From Sphingomonas pruni NBRC 15498 (GTDB taxonomy: Bacteria > Pseudomonadota > Alphaproteobacteria > Sphingomonadales > Sphingomonadaceae), in NCBI RefSeq assembly GCF_001598455.1, contig NZ_BCYZ01000021.1:1-62688 (forward strand): DNA of 62,688 bases, written 5' to 3'. Positions 26,617 through 35,598 of the stretch are shown here, in pieces. Numbering within the stretch: the stretch's first letter is position 1; every line of letters begins with the position of its first letter. Made by a program: the position numbers and the translations under genes. A model generated the notes under the pieces. That model was not told where the DNA came from and ran no database searches. It saw only the letters and a program-made list of their open reading frames with translations.

Positions 26617-26833
26617 GCTTGTTTTCCTTACGGGTTAGAGGCTGCCTCAGGCCCGATAATCGGGACGGCAGTTTTTCCAGCCAGTCGGAGATATCTTTCG
26701 AGCGCCATCCCACTGCTCGACGGCCAAGCCGTATCGGTCGCGGGAACGTGCCCGATGCCATCCAATCATACAGCGTCGATCGGGAAATCCCGATGATAGA
26801 CAACAGTTCTTTGCGTCGAATAACGCGATCCAT
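26591..26833 (-). CDS. AlpA-family regulator / excisionase-like protein
   Basis: This 80-residue protein has the AlpA/MerR-like winged helix pattern: RRKELLSIIGISRSTLYDWMASGTFPRPIRLGRRAVGWRSKDISDWLE. AlpA-type proteins activate integrase genes or act as excision factors in P4-like elements. It sits about 145 bases after the integrase stop on the same strand. AGGAG precedes the ATG at good spacing. Confidence 0.85.
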   Translation of the reverse strand: MDRVIRRKELLSIIGISRSTLYDWMASGTFPRPIRLGRRAVGWRSKDISDWLEKLPSRLSGLRQPLTRKENKHAYHGRPN

Positions 26834-26977
26834 CTGCTAGCTCCTTTCGATTCGGGCGAGCTAGGCAGCGTTATCGAAGTCGTCAAGAACTATTACTTAG
26901 TGCAATACTTATAAATTGCCCAATCCAAACCATTTATTTCGCGTCACTATCGTATTTTCCCGCCATTTAATTTGATA

Positions 26978-28153
26978 TTATTTGACGTATCTCGACCAAT
27001 CGCGCATCAGAATGCGCCTCTTTTCAAAAAGATCGGACCTTGCATACGCGGCTTCGGCTTTATCTTTTATGACATGCGCCAGTGCGAACTCGACAACCTC
27101 CCGAGCGTGGTTCGTCTGCTCGCCAGCCCAATCCCGGAACGATGACCGGAAGCCGTGGGGGACGGCCGCGATGCCTAGCTCCTTGGTCAACTTGGACAGA
27201 GTCATGTCCGACAGCGGCTTGCCGGTGACAGCGCCGGGAAACACCAAATCGCTATCGTCTGTCTTTAGCTTTTCGGCTTCCTTCAAGATCGCGATGGCAC
27301 GATCCGACAAGGGGACTCGGTGGGGCCGCTTGGCCTTCATGCGACCGGCGGGGATCGTCCATTCTCGCTTAGTCAGGTCGATTTCCGACCATTTCGCTTC
27401 GCGCGTTTCGCCGGATCGGGTTGCTGTTAGCACCAGGAACTCGAATGCGAGCTTTGTGCTGATAGCCGCATCGCTAGCACGGACCTTCGCAATAGAGTCG
27501 GCGACTAGATCATAGGGAAGAGCCTTGCGATGCTCGACCTTTGACCGATCATGCTTCGGCAACGCCTTGCTTATGACGTCGGCGGGATTGTCGGTTCGCC
27601 AGCCCTTCGCCATCGCCCATTTCATGACCGTGCCAATGCGCTGTTTTACGCGGCGGGCGGTTTCGGGCTTGGCGTTCCATAATGGCGTGAGAGCGTCCAA
27701 AACGTCAGCGCTGGTTATCGCATCAATGCGCTTCGAACCGATCGCCGGGAACACGAATGTCTCAAGCGTGCTGATCCATTGCTTGCCATGCTTATCGTTG
27801 CGCCAGGTAGGCGCGTATTGCTCGTGGACCTTCCGGGCCGCTTCCTCGAACGTCAGGATGCCCTTGGAACGCCTTTTTAGTGCGATGGGGTCTTCACCTG
27901 CCCGCGCTAGCTTTCGGTGCTGTAGGGCCGTCTCACGGGCTTCTGCGAGGCTTACAAGCGAAGCCGACCCCAAACCGATATCCCGGCGCTTCCGATTGAC
28001 TACAATGCGTTGCACCCAGCGCTTGCTGTCGGGACCGGTGACCTTGAGATAAAGCCCGTGACCGTCACCGTAAAAGCCGGGTTTGGCCACGGTACGAACG
28101 AACGCGGCGCTAAGGCGCTTTTCCTTATGCCCGCCTGTCGATTTTCCTGTCAT
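26978..28153 (-). CDS. int: P4-type tyrosine integrase
   Basis: This 391-residue protein has the DUF4102 arm-binding N-terminus of P4/CP4-type integrases (VAKPGFYGDGHGLYLKVTGPDSKRWVQRI), a core-binding domain (about 100-190) and a tyrosine recombinase domain with the catalytic residues visible as TATRSGETREAKW, VPHGFRSSFRDWA and the Tyr of AEAAYARSD. Length matches the family. Its start is 140 bases from the right attachment repeat, so it is the enzyme that inserted the island into tRNA-Ser. Confidence 0.93.
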   Translation of the reverse strand: MTGKSTGGHKEKRLSAAFVRTVAKPGFYGDGHGLYLKVTGPDSKRWVQRIVVNRKRRDIGLGSASLVSLAEARETALQHRKLARAGEDPIALKRRSKGILTFEEAARKVHEQYAPTWRNDKHGKQWISTLETFVFPAIGSKRIDAITSADVLDALTPLWNAKPETARRVKQRIGTVMKWAMAKGWRTDNPADVISKALPKHDRSKVEHRKALPYDLVADSIAKVRASDAAISTKLAFEFLVLTATRSGETREAKWSEIDLTKREWTIPAGRMKAKRPHRVPLSDRAIAILKEAEKLKTDDSDLVFPGAVTGKPLSDMTLSKLTKELGIAAVPHGFRSSFRDWAGEQTNHAREVVEFALAHVIKDKAEAAYARSDLFEKRRILMRDWSRYVK

Positions 28154-28293
28154 GGAACCAACATATCGACCAACATTTTGGTTGGGAATAGGCTGGATCG
28201 TACCGGACCTCCTCGGACACTAAATAAGGTATGATATTAATAAATAAGCGTTTCTGGAATTTACAGGAACTTGTCGCAATGGCGGAGTGCGGA

Positions 28294-28307
28294 CTCCGTC
28301 TCCGCCA
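28294..28307 (+). other. attR core of the island
   Basis: CTCCGTCTCCGCCA, the same 14 bases as the 3' end of tRNA-Ser. The bases to its left do not continue the tRNA, so this is the right boundary. Confidence 0.85.
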
Positions 28308-28383
28308 CCTAGCTGTCCAGCCCGATCTCATTGCTGATCGCTGCTGGTGATTCTCGCCGGTCAGTATCTGCCCAACCGATTCG

Positions 28384-29307
28384 TCAGCCGTGCGCCATGG
28401 CCCAAGGCGGCGCCGCAAGTGCTTTGGCGAGATAATCGATAAGCAACTGCACGCGTTGCGGCCGCAGCGGATTGGGCGGCATGACCAGATGCAGTCCCAA
28501 TGGCCGCGGCGGCCAATCAGGCATTGCGATTTCAAGGAGTCCATCGCGCAATTCGCGCCACACCAGAAATTCCGGCTGCAGCGCCAACCCGTGCCCGGCG
28601 AGCAACAGCGGGTTGAACATGTCGGCGTTGTCGGCCCAGACGCGAACCGGCGGCTCAACCATTTCTTCGCCAAACAGCGGATGGCTAAATCTCCACACGC
28701 CCTTCTGAGCGCTTCCGGTGTAAGCGAGCGCATGATGACGTCGAAGCTCGCCCGGATGGGTGGGACGTCCGCGCGCGGCCAGATATTCAGGCGCGCCGAC
28801 CAGCAGGAGGCGCACGGTGCACAATCGGCGCGACAAGAGCGACGAATCTTCCAGCGCGGCGATCCGTAGCGCGAAATCGAAGCCTTCCGCGACCAGATCG
28901 ATGCGGCGGTCGCTCAACTCGAGCTCGAGCGTGATTTCGGGATACGCCGTGAGGAAGTCGGATAACGCCGCTCCGAGATAGGCCGTCCCGAACGATAAAG
29001 GCGCACTGACCCGAACCAGCCCGCGCGGCGCACTCGATTGATCGGCCGCCTCGTCTTCAACCGCTTCGCCTTCGCTCAGGATGCGCGCAGCCCGTTCGAG
29101 TGAGGCCCGACCCGCCTCGGTCAGTGACAGTCGCCGGGACGTTCGCGCGAGAAGGGCAAAGCCTAGCCGAGCCTCGAGCCGCCCGATCGCCTTGGATACC
29201 GTCGGGTTCGAGAGCCCAAGCTCGTTCGCGGCACCAGAGAATGAGCCACGTTCGGCGACCTTTGCGAAGATCGCCCATGCTTCAAGGTCAGGCAAGCGTC
29301 TAGTCAT
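28384..29307 (-). CDS. LysR-family transcriptional regulator
   Basis: This 307-residue protein has the N-terminal LysR helix-turn-helix (FAKVAERGSFSGAANELGLSNPTVSKAIGRLEARLGFALLARTSRRLSLTEAG) and a substrate-binding domain with VRVSAPLSFGTAYL and FDFALRI. It is divergent from the pirin gene; the 105-base gap holds a perfect palindrome that is the likely operator. It probably controls pirin and the hydrolase after it. Confidence 0.93.
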   Translation of the reverse strand: MTRRLPDLEAWAIFAKVAERGSFSGAANELGLSNPTVSKAIGRLEARLGFALLARTSRRLSLTEAGRASLERAARILSEGEAVEDEAADQSSAPRGLVRVSAPLSFGTAYLGAALSDFLTAYPEITLELELSDRRIDLVAEGFDFALRIAALEDSSLLSRRLCTVRLLLVGAPEYLAARGRPTHPGELRRHHALAYTGSAQKGVWRFSHPLFGEEMVEPPVRVWADNADMFNPLLLAGHGLALQPEFLVWRELRDGLLEIAMPDWPPRPLGLHLVMPPNPLRPQRVQLLIDYLAKALAAPPWAMAHG

Positions 29308-29312
29308 TTTTG

Positions 29313-29336
29313 GAAATGATATGATGCCATCATTTC
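29313..29336. promoter_or_regulatory. Palindromic operator between lysR and pirin genes
   Basis: GAAATGAT (29313-29320) and ATCATTTC (29329-29336) are perfect inverted arms with an 8-base spacer, the size expected for a LysR-type box, 6 bases upstream of the lysR start. Confidence 0.65.
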
Positions 29337-29412
29337 TATTTCGTCAAGTCAGCAATGGCCGCATCTGTGCGCCATCGGAGCAACCCGCTCCTGCCAAGAT
29401 GAGGACAATACG

Positions 29413-30111
29413 ATGATCGAACGCCGTCCGTTCGCTGAGCTCGGTGGTGCCAATCACGGTTGGCTCGATGCCAAGCACCACTTCTCATTCGCTAGCTATT
29501 ACGATCCGTCGCGGATGGGCTGGGGCCCGATCCGCGTGTGGAACGATGACACGATCGCCGCCGGCACAGGTTTTCCACCGCATGGTCACGCGGACATGGA
29601 GATCATCACCTATGTCCGCGAAGGCGCGATTACTCACCAGGATAGTTTGGGCAACACCGGCCGTACCGAAGCCGGGGATGTGCAGGTGATGAGCGCCGGG
29701 TCCGGCGTTCGCCATTCGGAGTATAACCGCGAGGACGAAACGACCAAGATCTTCCAGATCTGGATCGAACCCAAGACGCGCGGTGAAGCACCGTCCTGGG
29801 GTGCCAAACCATTCCCGAAGGGTGAGCGCTCGGGCCGGTTCGTCACGCTGGCCAGCGGTTTTGCCGACGACGACGATGCGCTTCCGATCCGGACAGACGC
29901 TCGTGTCATCGGGGCGACGCTCAAGGCTGGAGAAACCGCCGAATACGCTCTGGGCGAGGAACATCACCTTTATCTCGTGCCCGCCAGCGGAACGGTCGAC
30001 GTCAATGGCGTCCGTCTGGAGGCCGGTGACGGCGCAGCGATCGCGAACGAACCGACTCTGCGCGTCACCGCGATCGAAGATGCTGAACTCGTCCTCGTCG
30101 ACGCCGCCTGA
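29413..30111 (+). CDS. Pirin-family protein (quercetinase-like)
   Basis: This 232-residue bicupin protein has the pirin metal site FPPHGHADMEIITY (His57, His59) with GVRHSEYN (His101, Glu103). Bacterial pirins of this type (YhhW-like) can cleave quercetin or act as redox-sensing proteins. The next gene, an alpha/beta hydrolase, starts 50 bases later and is likely co-transcribed under the divergent LysR regulator. Confidence 0.9.
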   Translation: MIERRPFAELGGANHGWLDAKHHFSFASYYDPSRMGWGPIRVWNDDTIAAGTGFPPHGHADMEIITYVREGAITHQDSLGNTGRTEAGDVQVMSAGSGVRHSEYNREDETTKIFQIWIEPKTRGEAPSWGAKPFPKGERSGRFVTLASGFADDDDALPIRTDARVIGATLKAGETAEYALGEEHHLYLVPASGTVDVNGVRLEAGDGAAIANEPTLRVTAIEDAELVLVDAA

Positions 30112-30161
30112 ACAACCTTCGTACAGCGTATTTTACCAACCGAATTCCAGGGAGAAGACCA

Positions 30162-30989
30162 ATGCCATTCATCACCACCGCCGACGGAACCGAGATCTTT
30201 TACAAGGATTGGGGACCCAAGGACGTTCAGCCTGTCGTGTTCCACCATGGCTGGCCACTCAGCTCCGACGATTGGGACGGGCAGATGATGTTCTTCCTCA
30301 GCAAGGGCTATCGCGTCATTGCCCATGATCGCCGCGGCCATGGTCGCTCCAGCCAATCGGCAACCGGGCATGACATGGCCACCTATGTTCAGGACGCCGC
30401 CGCGGTCGCTGACGCGCTCGATCTGAAGAATGCCATCCATGTCGGTCACTCGACCGGCGGCGGTGAGGTCGCGAGCTATGTCGCCAAGGCAGCACCAGGT
30501 CGCGTAGCCAAGGCGGTCCTGATCAGCGCTGTGCCGCCGCAGATGGTGCAAACGCCGACCAATCCCAATGGCGTTCCGATGTCGGTATTCGACGACATCC
30601 GTGCTCAAACCGCAGCCAATCGCGCCCAATATTTCTGGGACTTCACCTTGCCCTTTTATGGCTTCAACCGTGATGGCGCGGACGTGAAAGAGGGCGTGCG
30701 CATGAACTGGTGGCGGCAGGGGATGATGGGCGGGGCGCTGGCGCACTATGCCGGCATCGCCGCCTTCTCGGAAACCGACTTCACCGAGGATTTGAAAGCC
30801 ATCGCCGTGCCGACCCTGGTGCTGCATGGCGAAGATGATCAGATCGTGCCGATCGCAATTTCAGGCGATCTCTCGTCGAAGTTGATCCCCGGCGCCCAGT
30901 ACAAGACGTATCCGGGCTACCCGCATGGCATGCCGGCGACGCACGCTGATCAGATCAACGCCGATATCCTGGCCTTCATTCAGGCCTGA
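30162..30989 (+). CDS. Alpha/beta hydrolase, non-heme chloroperoxidase-like
   Basis: This 275-residue protein has HHGWPLSSDDWDGQM (oxyanion region), HDRRGHGRSS, the nucleophile elbow GHSTGG with Ser97, HGEDDQIVP (acid residue about 225-226) and PGYPHGMPATH with His255. This set is typical of bacterial non-heme chloroperoxidases/perhydrolases. In other species they often sit with pirin under a LysR regulator, as here. Confidence 0.9.
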   Translation: MPFITTADGTEIFYKDWGPKDVQPVVFHHGWPLSSDDWDGQMMFFLSKGYRVIAHDRRGHGRSSQSATGHDMATYVQDAAAVADALDLKNAIHVGHSTGGGEVASYVAKAAPGRVAKAVLISAVPPQMVQTPTNPNGVPMSVFDDIRAQTAANRAQYFWDFTLPFYGFNRDGADVKEGVRMNWWRQGMMGGALAHYAGIAAFSETDFTEDLKAIAVPTLVLHGEDDQIVPIAISGDLSSKLIPGAQYKTYPGYPHGMPATHADQINADILAFIQA

Positions 30990-31207
30990 CTTTTCCGGAG
31001 GACAAGTGCGCGTGGTGCCGGTGGCGCCACGCGCTTTTTCTTGCTCGCGAACCACTCTCCATTCCTGCCATCGGAAATCGACAGAAAACCGGGCGTGGAG
31101 GGCAACGCGCTTCACTATTTGGGCTGTTCGGCGACATCGAAGCTGACCTGTTGTCCGAACGAGTTCTGGCAGCATGCCTCGATCTCGCACCAGGTCACGA
31201 AGTGATG

Positions 31208-31615
31208 CTAAGCAAACTGACTGGGCCGCGGCTTATGGTCGTGCTCGGCGCTGTCGCGTCGCTGCAACAGACTGGTAATGGCGGAGACGATCTGCGCTGC
31301 AGCGAGCGGTTTGTTCACCAGAAGGCTGTACGCCACCCCCTGCACGTCCAATTCCCAAGCGCTGTCGCCGGTCATGTATACGATCGGCATCGTGCTCGAC
31401 AATGCACGCGCATGGCGGGCCACGTCCCAGCCGTTCGGCCCCTGTCCGAGGCGTATATCCGTCACCAGACCGACTATATCGTTCCAGCATGCGTCGAGGA
31501 TTGCCATCGCTTCCCGGCCGTTGGCGGCTGCAAGGGTATCGAACCCCGCAGCCGCTAGATCCTCTTCCAGCATTTCCCGGATCATCGGCTCGTCGTCGAC
31601 AAGCAGCAGCGTCAT
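31208..31615 (-). CDS. Single-domain response regulator (receiver only)
   Basis: This 135-residue protein is one receiver domain: acidic DDEP near the N-terminus, phosphorylation site Asp53 (LVTDIRLG), Thr82 (YMTGDS) and Lys102 (VNKPLA). There is no output domain, so it probably passes the signal to a partner protein. The ATG at 31615 begins exactly at the conserved core; a longer reading begins with TTG at 31642. Confidence 0.88.
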   Translation of the reverse strand: MTLLLVDDEPMIREMLEEDLAAAGFDTLAAANGREAMAILDACWNDIVGLVTDIRLGQGPNGWDVARHARALSSTMPIVYMTGDSAWELDVQGVAYSLLVNKPLAAAQIVSAITSLLQRRDSAEHDHKPRPSQFA

Positions 31616-31642
31616 GGTGGCGGTCACGACCGTGTCTCGCAA

Positions 31643-31990
31643 ATATCTTTACTTCTTAGACTAATGGTCGCCGCAGCGATCTCCGGTTTCCGGCTATTGG
31701 AAACGGCTTCACCATCTCGGGGGATAGGCGATGGCTCAGGCGGTCGCCACGACGGCCTCGCATGAGATAGCCCCGGCCCAGCGGTGCGCCCACATGGCCT
31801 TTGTGCCGTATCGGACTTGCCGATTATCCCGGGACATGTGCCCGGCACGTCGCGAGTAGCCATGGTTCATAGCGCAGGGGCGACTGACCTTTTGACCATG
31901 TTGGAACCCGCCGTCTCAACCGCGAAAAAGGTCCACCAGCTGTTGCTCTAGCGCGCCTTGTCTGGCCGCGTTCGCCTTGGGGTCCGATCG
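31643..31990. other. Gap without recognisable genes
   Basis: About 350 bases with no reading frame that looks like a protein and no clear RNA structure. It must hold the promoters of the response regulator and of the small HIG1-like gene. Confidence 0.4.
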
Positions 31991-32221
31991 ATGTTTGTCG
32001 TCCTGGTTCTGGTTGTCATCCTTTTTGCGGTTGGTGCCGCTGTGGCGCTCGTGCGCGGGCTGCTCGCCTTTGCGCGAGAGGGAGATCTGATCAAAGGCGG
32101 GGGCGATCCGTTCCTGAGGCGATCCGAACAACAGAATCGAATGATGACACAGCGCGTGCTGTTTCAGGCGCTGGCGGTCGCCGCCATCGTGGTGATTGGT
32201 TTTTTATTCGCGGCCCGATAA
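31991..32221 (+). CDS. Small HIG1-domain-like membrane protein
   Basis: This 76-residue protein has two membrane segments (MFVVLVLVVILFAVGAAVALV and VLFQALAVAAIVVIGFLF) around a charged loop with QQNRMMTQRVLFQ, the pattern of bacterial HIG1 (hypoxia-induced gene 1) domain proteins. The ATG at 31991 begins the first helix; an upstream in-frame start would add a basic tail. Confidence 0.6.
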   Translation: MFVVLVLVVILFAVGAAVALVRGLLAFAREGDLIKGGGDPFLRRSEQQNRMMTQRVLFQALAVAAIVVIGFLFAAR

Positions 32222-32351
32222 TCCGGCGGGGCTGAACTTCTACCGACCTGCTCCGCAGTCATAGCCGCGCGGGTGGCATAACCGGGGCGGGGTACGGGGT
32301 TCAGGTTGTTTTTAGACGGTCGACTGCCGACAATAAAGCCGGCAGCCGCAG

Positions 32352-32942
32352 TTAATACCCTGCCTCGATCGCCAGCCGGATCGCCTCGGCACCGCTCCTG
32401 ATATTAAGCGCGCGCAACATCGCTGCCCGGTGCATCTTGATGGTGCGCTCTGTCAGCCCCAGCTCATAGGCGATCTGCTTGTTGAGCTTGCCGGCGGCCA
32501 TCCCCATCAGGACCTGCTTTTGTCGGGGAGAAAGACCGTCGATCAGATATCGGGCGTTGTGCTGCCTGATAGTACCCGCGTCGGTCTTCCCGCCATCCAC
32601 CTCCATTTGCGATCCGAGAAAATATTCTAGTTGCCCGTCGATGCCGAATACCGGTGCCACCATGACCGCATTGCGAAACGCCGTGCCGTCCTTCTTGTAA
32701 TTCAGGATATCGACCAGAACCGGCCGCTGTTCCCGGATGCCCTGCCGGATCATCTCGGTCAGCGCCGCTTCGGTCCCCGGTCCCGACATGAACCGGCAGT
32801 TTCGGCCGATGATCTCGTCGCGCGTATAGCCAGTCAGCGCAATGAAGGCGTCGTTGCATTCGACGATAGGGTTGTCCGGAAGGCGCGGATTGCTGATCAC
32901 CGCCGCAATTGCACTTCCGGCGATCATTTCGGAAAGCGACAT
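32352..32942 (-). CDS. EL222-like LOV-HTH blue-light transcription factor
   Basis: This 196-residue protein has an N-terminal LOV domain with the flavin-adduct motif GRNCRF (Cys49), NYKKDGTAFRNAVMVAP and the terminal YFLGSQMEV, then a LuxR-type helix-turn-helix (LSPRQKQVLMGMAAGKLNKQIAYELGLTERTIKMHRAAML). The whole architecture matches EL222 of Erythrobacter, in which light forms a Cys-flavin bond and frees the HTH to bind DNA. It lies next to a photolyase group, which suggests light-controlled DNA repair. Confidence 0.92.
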   Translation of the reverse strand: MSLSEMIAGSAIAAVISNPRLPDNPIVECNDAFIALTGYTRDEIIGRNCRFMSGPGTEAALTEMIRQGIREQRPVLVDILNYKKDGTAFRNAVMVAPVFGIDGQLEYFLGSQMEVDGGKTDAGTIRQHNARYLIDGLSPRQKQVLMGMAAGKLNKQIAYELGLTERTIKMHRAAMLRALNIRSGAEAIRLAIEAGY

Positions 32943-33093
32943 GCCCCTCCTTACGCGTCTTGGCTGCCTGTAACCACCATCCGATTATCGGCTATGTAAC
33001 GGCGGAACTCCCGGCGCACAAAAAGGTCGCTTCTCGCCGAGCCCGAGCCGCATCGCTGCCGTTTGGCCTGATGCGGCAAATGGGGCCGTGCCC

Positions 33094-33300
33094 TTACGCC
33101 CGCTCCAGCGCAGCCGCGATATGCTGGGCAAAGCGGTGCGCCGTTAGCGACGCTCCTTGTGCTTCGAAGGGCCGATCGCGGAGTGCCGCAAATTCGCTCG
33201 GTGCAAGATGCTGGCACCAGAGGCGATCAAGACAGCGCGGGCAAACCGGGCCGGACGCTGAACGAAAGGCCAGCTGGAACGCCCTCGGGACCCACCCCAT
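33094..33300 (-). CDS. Possible small protein with CxxC motif (uncertain)
   Basis: The frame encodes 68 residues with SGPVCPRCLDRLWCQHLAPSEFA, a protein-like composition and a CxxC pair, but there is no good ribosome binding site and several overlapping frames are also open. It is listed because it fills most of an otherwise empty gap (32943-33309) between the LOV regulator and the DCC-family gene. Confidence 0.25.
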   Translation of the reverse strand: MGWVPRAFQLAFRSASGPVCPRCLDRLWCQHLAPSEFAALRDRPFEAQGASLTAHRFAQHIAAALERA

Positions 33301-33309
33301 ATCGGCGCC

Positions 33310-33669
33310 ATGCGGAAGCTCATCATATGGTATGACGGCGGCTGCCCGTTATGTCGCCGCGAGATCGCATTCATGCGCCGACTGGATGCAGGGCGGAGGA
33401 TCGATTTCATCGACGTGGCCGACCAAGCGGCCGCGTGTCCGATCGATCGCCGGGCATTGCTGGATCGATTTCATGCCAGCGAAAACGGCGTCCTGTTGTC
33501 GGGCGCCGCCGCCTTCGCCGCGATGTGGCGCGCGATTCCGGTGCTTCGGCCGCTCGGTCTCCTCGCCAGGTCGCGGACGGTGCTTACTATCCTCGAACGC
33601 GCGTATTTGGCGTTCTTGAAGGCGCGACCCCGCCTGCAGCGGCTCGCAGGCGGAAGGGCGGCGGCATGA
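33310..33669 (+). CDS. DCC-family thiol-disulfide oxidoreductase-like protein (DUF393)
   Basis: This 119-residue protein has the DUF393 signature YDGGCPLCRRE with Cys12 and Cys15, then FIDVAD and a C-terminal helical region (AAMWRAIPVLRPLGLLA). The fold is thioredoxin-like. It overlaps the DUF427 gene by the ATGA arrangement, so they form an operon. Confidence 0.88.
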   Translation: MRKLIIWYDGGCPLCRREIAFMRRLDAGRRIDFIDVADQAAACPIDRRALLDRFHASENGVLLSGAAAFAAMWRAIPVLRPLGLLARSRTVLTILERAYLAFLKARPRLQRLAGGRAAA

Positions 33670-34160
33670 GGCCGCGTCGCGATCCCGTCGCACCGGGCCA
33701 AGTGAGCGTCTGGGATTTTCCGCGTCCCGCTGTCGCCGAGCCCGTCGGTGTCCACATCGTCATTCAACACCGTGGCGTAACGATTGCCGACACCCGCCGC
33801 TCGGTGCGAACGCTCGAAACCAGCCATCCTCCCAGCTATTACATTCCGAAAGATGACATAGCCCCGGATATCCTTCGAGAGGCGGGCGGCGGCTCGTTTT
33901 GCGAGTGGAAGGGTGCGGCCACCTATTGGGACGTCGTCGTCGATGGCGTCACATTACCGCGCGTAGGCTGGAGCTACCCATCGCCGACGCCGGGGTTCGC
34001 ATGTCTTCGCGACCATGTCGCTTTTTACGCTGCGCCGTTCGATCGCTGCACGGTGGATGGAGAAACCGTGACGCCGCAGGCGGGCGGCTTCTACGGGGGC
34101 TGGATCACGAGCGGTTTTGCCGGCCCGTTCAAGGGCGGTCCGGGCACGATGGGATGGTGA
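33666..34160 (+). CDS. DUF427-domain protein
   Basis: This 164-residue protein has the DUF427 pattern: SHPPSYYIPKDDI, FCEWKGAATYWDVV, PSPTPGFACLRDHVAFYAAPFDRCTVDGE and VTPQAGGFYGGWITS. Function is unknown. It starts inside the stop of the DCC gene, and the ABC1 kinase gene follows within a few bases. Confidence 0.88.
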   Translation: MRPRRDPVAPGQVSVWDFPRPAVAEPVGVHIVIQHRGVTIADTRRSVRTLETSHPPSYYIPKDDIAPDILREAGGGSFCEWKGAATYWDVVVDGVTLPRVGWSYPSPTPGFACLRDHVAFYAAPFDRCTVDGETVTPQAGGFYGGWITSGFAGPFKGGPGTMGW

Positions 34161-34164
34161 GGCA

Positions 34165-35499
34165 TTGAGCGGTCATGACGGCGATCGGCCCGATCGGCCC
34201 GACCGGAGTATCCCTAGCGGGCGCCTTTCGCGCCTCGGCCATATCGGTCGGCTGGCGGGCGAGGTCGCGGGCGGCATGGCTGCGGAAGGCGTGCGCCGAC
34301 TTGCCGCTGGCGAGCGCCCGCGGCTCGGCGACCTGTTGCTTACGCCCGGCAATGCGAAGCGGATCGCGGATCGCTTGTCTCATCTCCGCGGCGCGGCGCT
34401 CAAGCTCGGGCAAATGATCTCGATGGACGCAGGCGACCTGCTGCCGCCGGAACTCGCGACGATCCTCGCGACTGTCCGCAACCAAGCCTATCGCATGCCG
34501 CCCCAACAGCTCGACGGCGTGCTGAAACGGGAGTGGGGCGCGGACTGGCGCAGGCGGTTCGCTCGGTTCGACGCCACGCCGATCGCCGCCGCGTCGATCG
34601 GCCAGGTACACCGGGCGGTGCTCCCGGACGGGCAGGTACTCGCGGTGAAGGTCCAGTATCCGGGTGTGCGGGCGAGCATCGACGCCGACGTCGACAACGT
34701 TGCGGCCCTGCTGCGCATCTCGAACCTGCTGCCATCCACGCTGGATTTGTCGCCGCTGCTTGCCGAGGCCAAGCGGCAGCTGGCGGAAGAAGCGGACTAT
34801 CTGCGCGAGGGACAGCAGATGCGCGCATATCGCGATCGCTTGCGGGATGACGCGCGCTACGTTGTTCCGGCGCTGCACTCCGAACTGACCACGCCAGAGG
34901 TACTGGCGATGCAGTTCGTGGAGGGCCGGCCGATCGAGACGCTCGCCGACGCGGCGCAGGACGTCCGCGACGGTGCGGTGACGGCGCTGATAGAGCTCGT
35001 CCTGCGCGAGCTCTTCGACTTTGGCGTCATGCAGACCGATCCCAATTTCGCGAACTTTCGCTGGCAGCCCGACACCGGCAAAATCGTGTTGCTCGACTTC
35101 GGCGCGACGAGAGCGGTGCCCGCGCAAACGGCCGCGTCCTACCGTGCGCTGATCGCCGCGGGGCTGGCGCATGACCGCGACCGCATCCGCGACATCGCCG
35201 TCGAGACCGGCTTCCTGGGGGCCGACGCAGTCGCCGCACACCGGGACACCGTGGATCGCATTATCGCGGCGATCGATGAGGCGCTCGGTAAACCCGGGCC
35301 ATTCGATTTCGGCGACCGGGCGTTCGTGCCTGTGGTGCGCGAGGAAGCATCGTCGCTGATCAGCGACCGATCCACGTGGCACGTGCCCGATGTCGAAAAG
35401 CTGTTCGTCCAGCGCAAGGTGAGCGGAACAGCCCTGCTCGGCGCGCGGCTTAAGGCGCGCGTCGACATCCTCGGCCTCGCGCAGGCGGCGATTGCCTAA
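34165..35499 (+). CDS. ABC1/AarF (UbiB-like) atypical kinase
   Basis: This 444-residue protein has the ABC1 kinase motifs: LKLGQMISMD (KxGQ), AAASIGQVHRA (Ala-rich loop replacing the usual Gly loop), VLAVKVQYPGV (nucleotide-binding Lys), QTDPNFANF (catalytic loop, where HPGN is common) and LLDFGATR (DFG). The family controls ubiquinone or lipid metabolism. There is no C-terminal membrane pair, unlike UbiB itself. The TTG at 34165 is the most likely start; a longer TTG-started frame exists at 34117. Confidence 0.85.
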   Translation: MSGHDGDRPDRPDRSIPSGRLSRLGHIGRLAGEVAGGMAAEGVRRLAAGERPRLGDLLLTPGNAKRIADRLSHLRGAALKLGQMISMDAGDLLPPELATILATVRNQAYRMPPQQLDGVLKREWGADWRRRFARFDATPIAAASIGQVHRAVLPDGQVLAVKVQYPGVRASIDADVDNVAALLRISNLLPSTLDLSPLLAEAKRQLAEEADYLREGQQMRAYRDRLRDDARYVVPALHSELTTPEVLAMQFVEGRPIETLADAAQDVRDGAVTALIELVLRELFDFGVMQTDPNFANFRWQPDTGKIVLLDFGATRAVPAQTAASYRALIAAGLAHDRDRIRDIAVETGFLGADAVAAHRDTVDRIIAAIDEALGKPGPFDFGDRAFVPVVREEASSLISDRSTWHVPDVEKLFVQRKVSGTALLGARLKARVDILGLAQAAIA

Positions 35500-35598
35500 G
35501 ACTTGCCGTGCCATCGCGAAGAGGAACGCGTGGTTGGCTCCGTCTTCATATGCCTCTTGTCGCCACCTTTGGGAGCCCGAGCTGCTCGGTATGACCTT

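Larger units (their letters stand above)
13521..28307. mobile_element. Integrative genomic island inserted in tRNA-Ser
   Basis: The 14-base sequence CTCCGTCTCCGCCA ends tRNA-Ser at 13521-13534 and recurs at 28294-28307, 140 bases beyond the start of a P4-type tyrosine integrase pointing inward. Everything between has island character: an AlpA-like regulator, restriction-type HNH gene, reverse transcriptase, serine recombinase, RHS toxin system and AT-richer, unevenly spaced small genes. Outside the repeats the sequence returns to ordinary chromosome. The excisable unit would be about 14.8 kb. No conjugation or capsid genes are present, so it would need help to move between cells. Confidence 0.9.

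Noticed and set aside
31624..31863. 79-residue minus-strand frame between the response regulator and the HIG1-like gene
   Set aside because: It overlaps the regulator start, has a Pro/Arg-rich random composition and no ribosome binding site.
34129..35514. Minus-strand frame opposite the ABC1 kinase gene
   Set aside because: The kinase motifs on the plus strand are unmistakable; the opposite frame has no domain.
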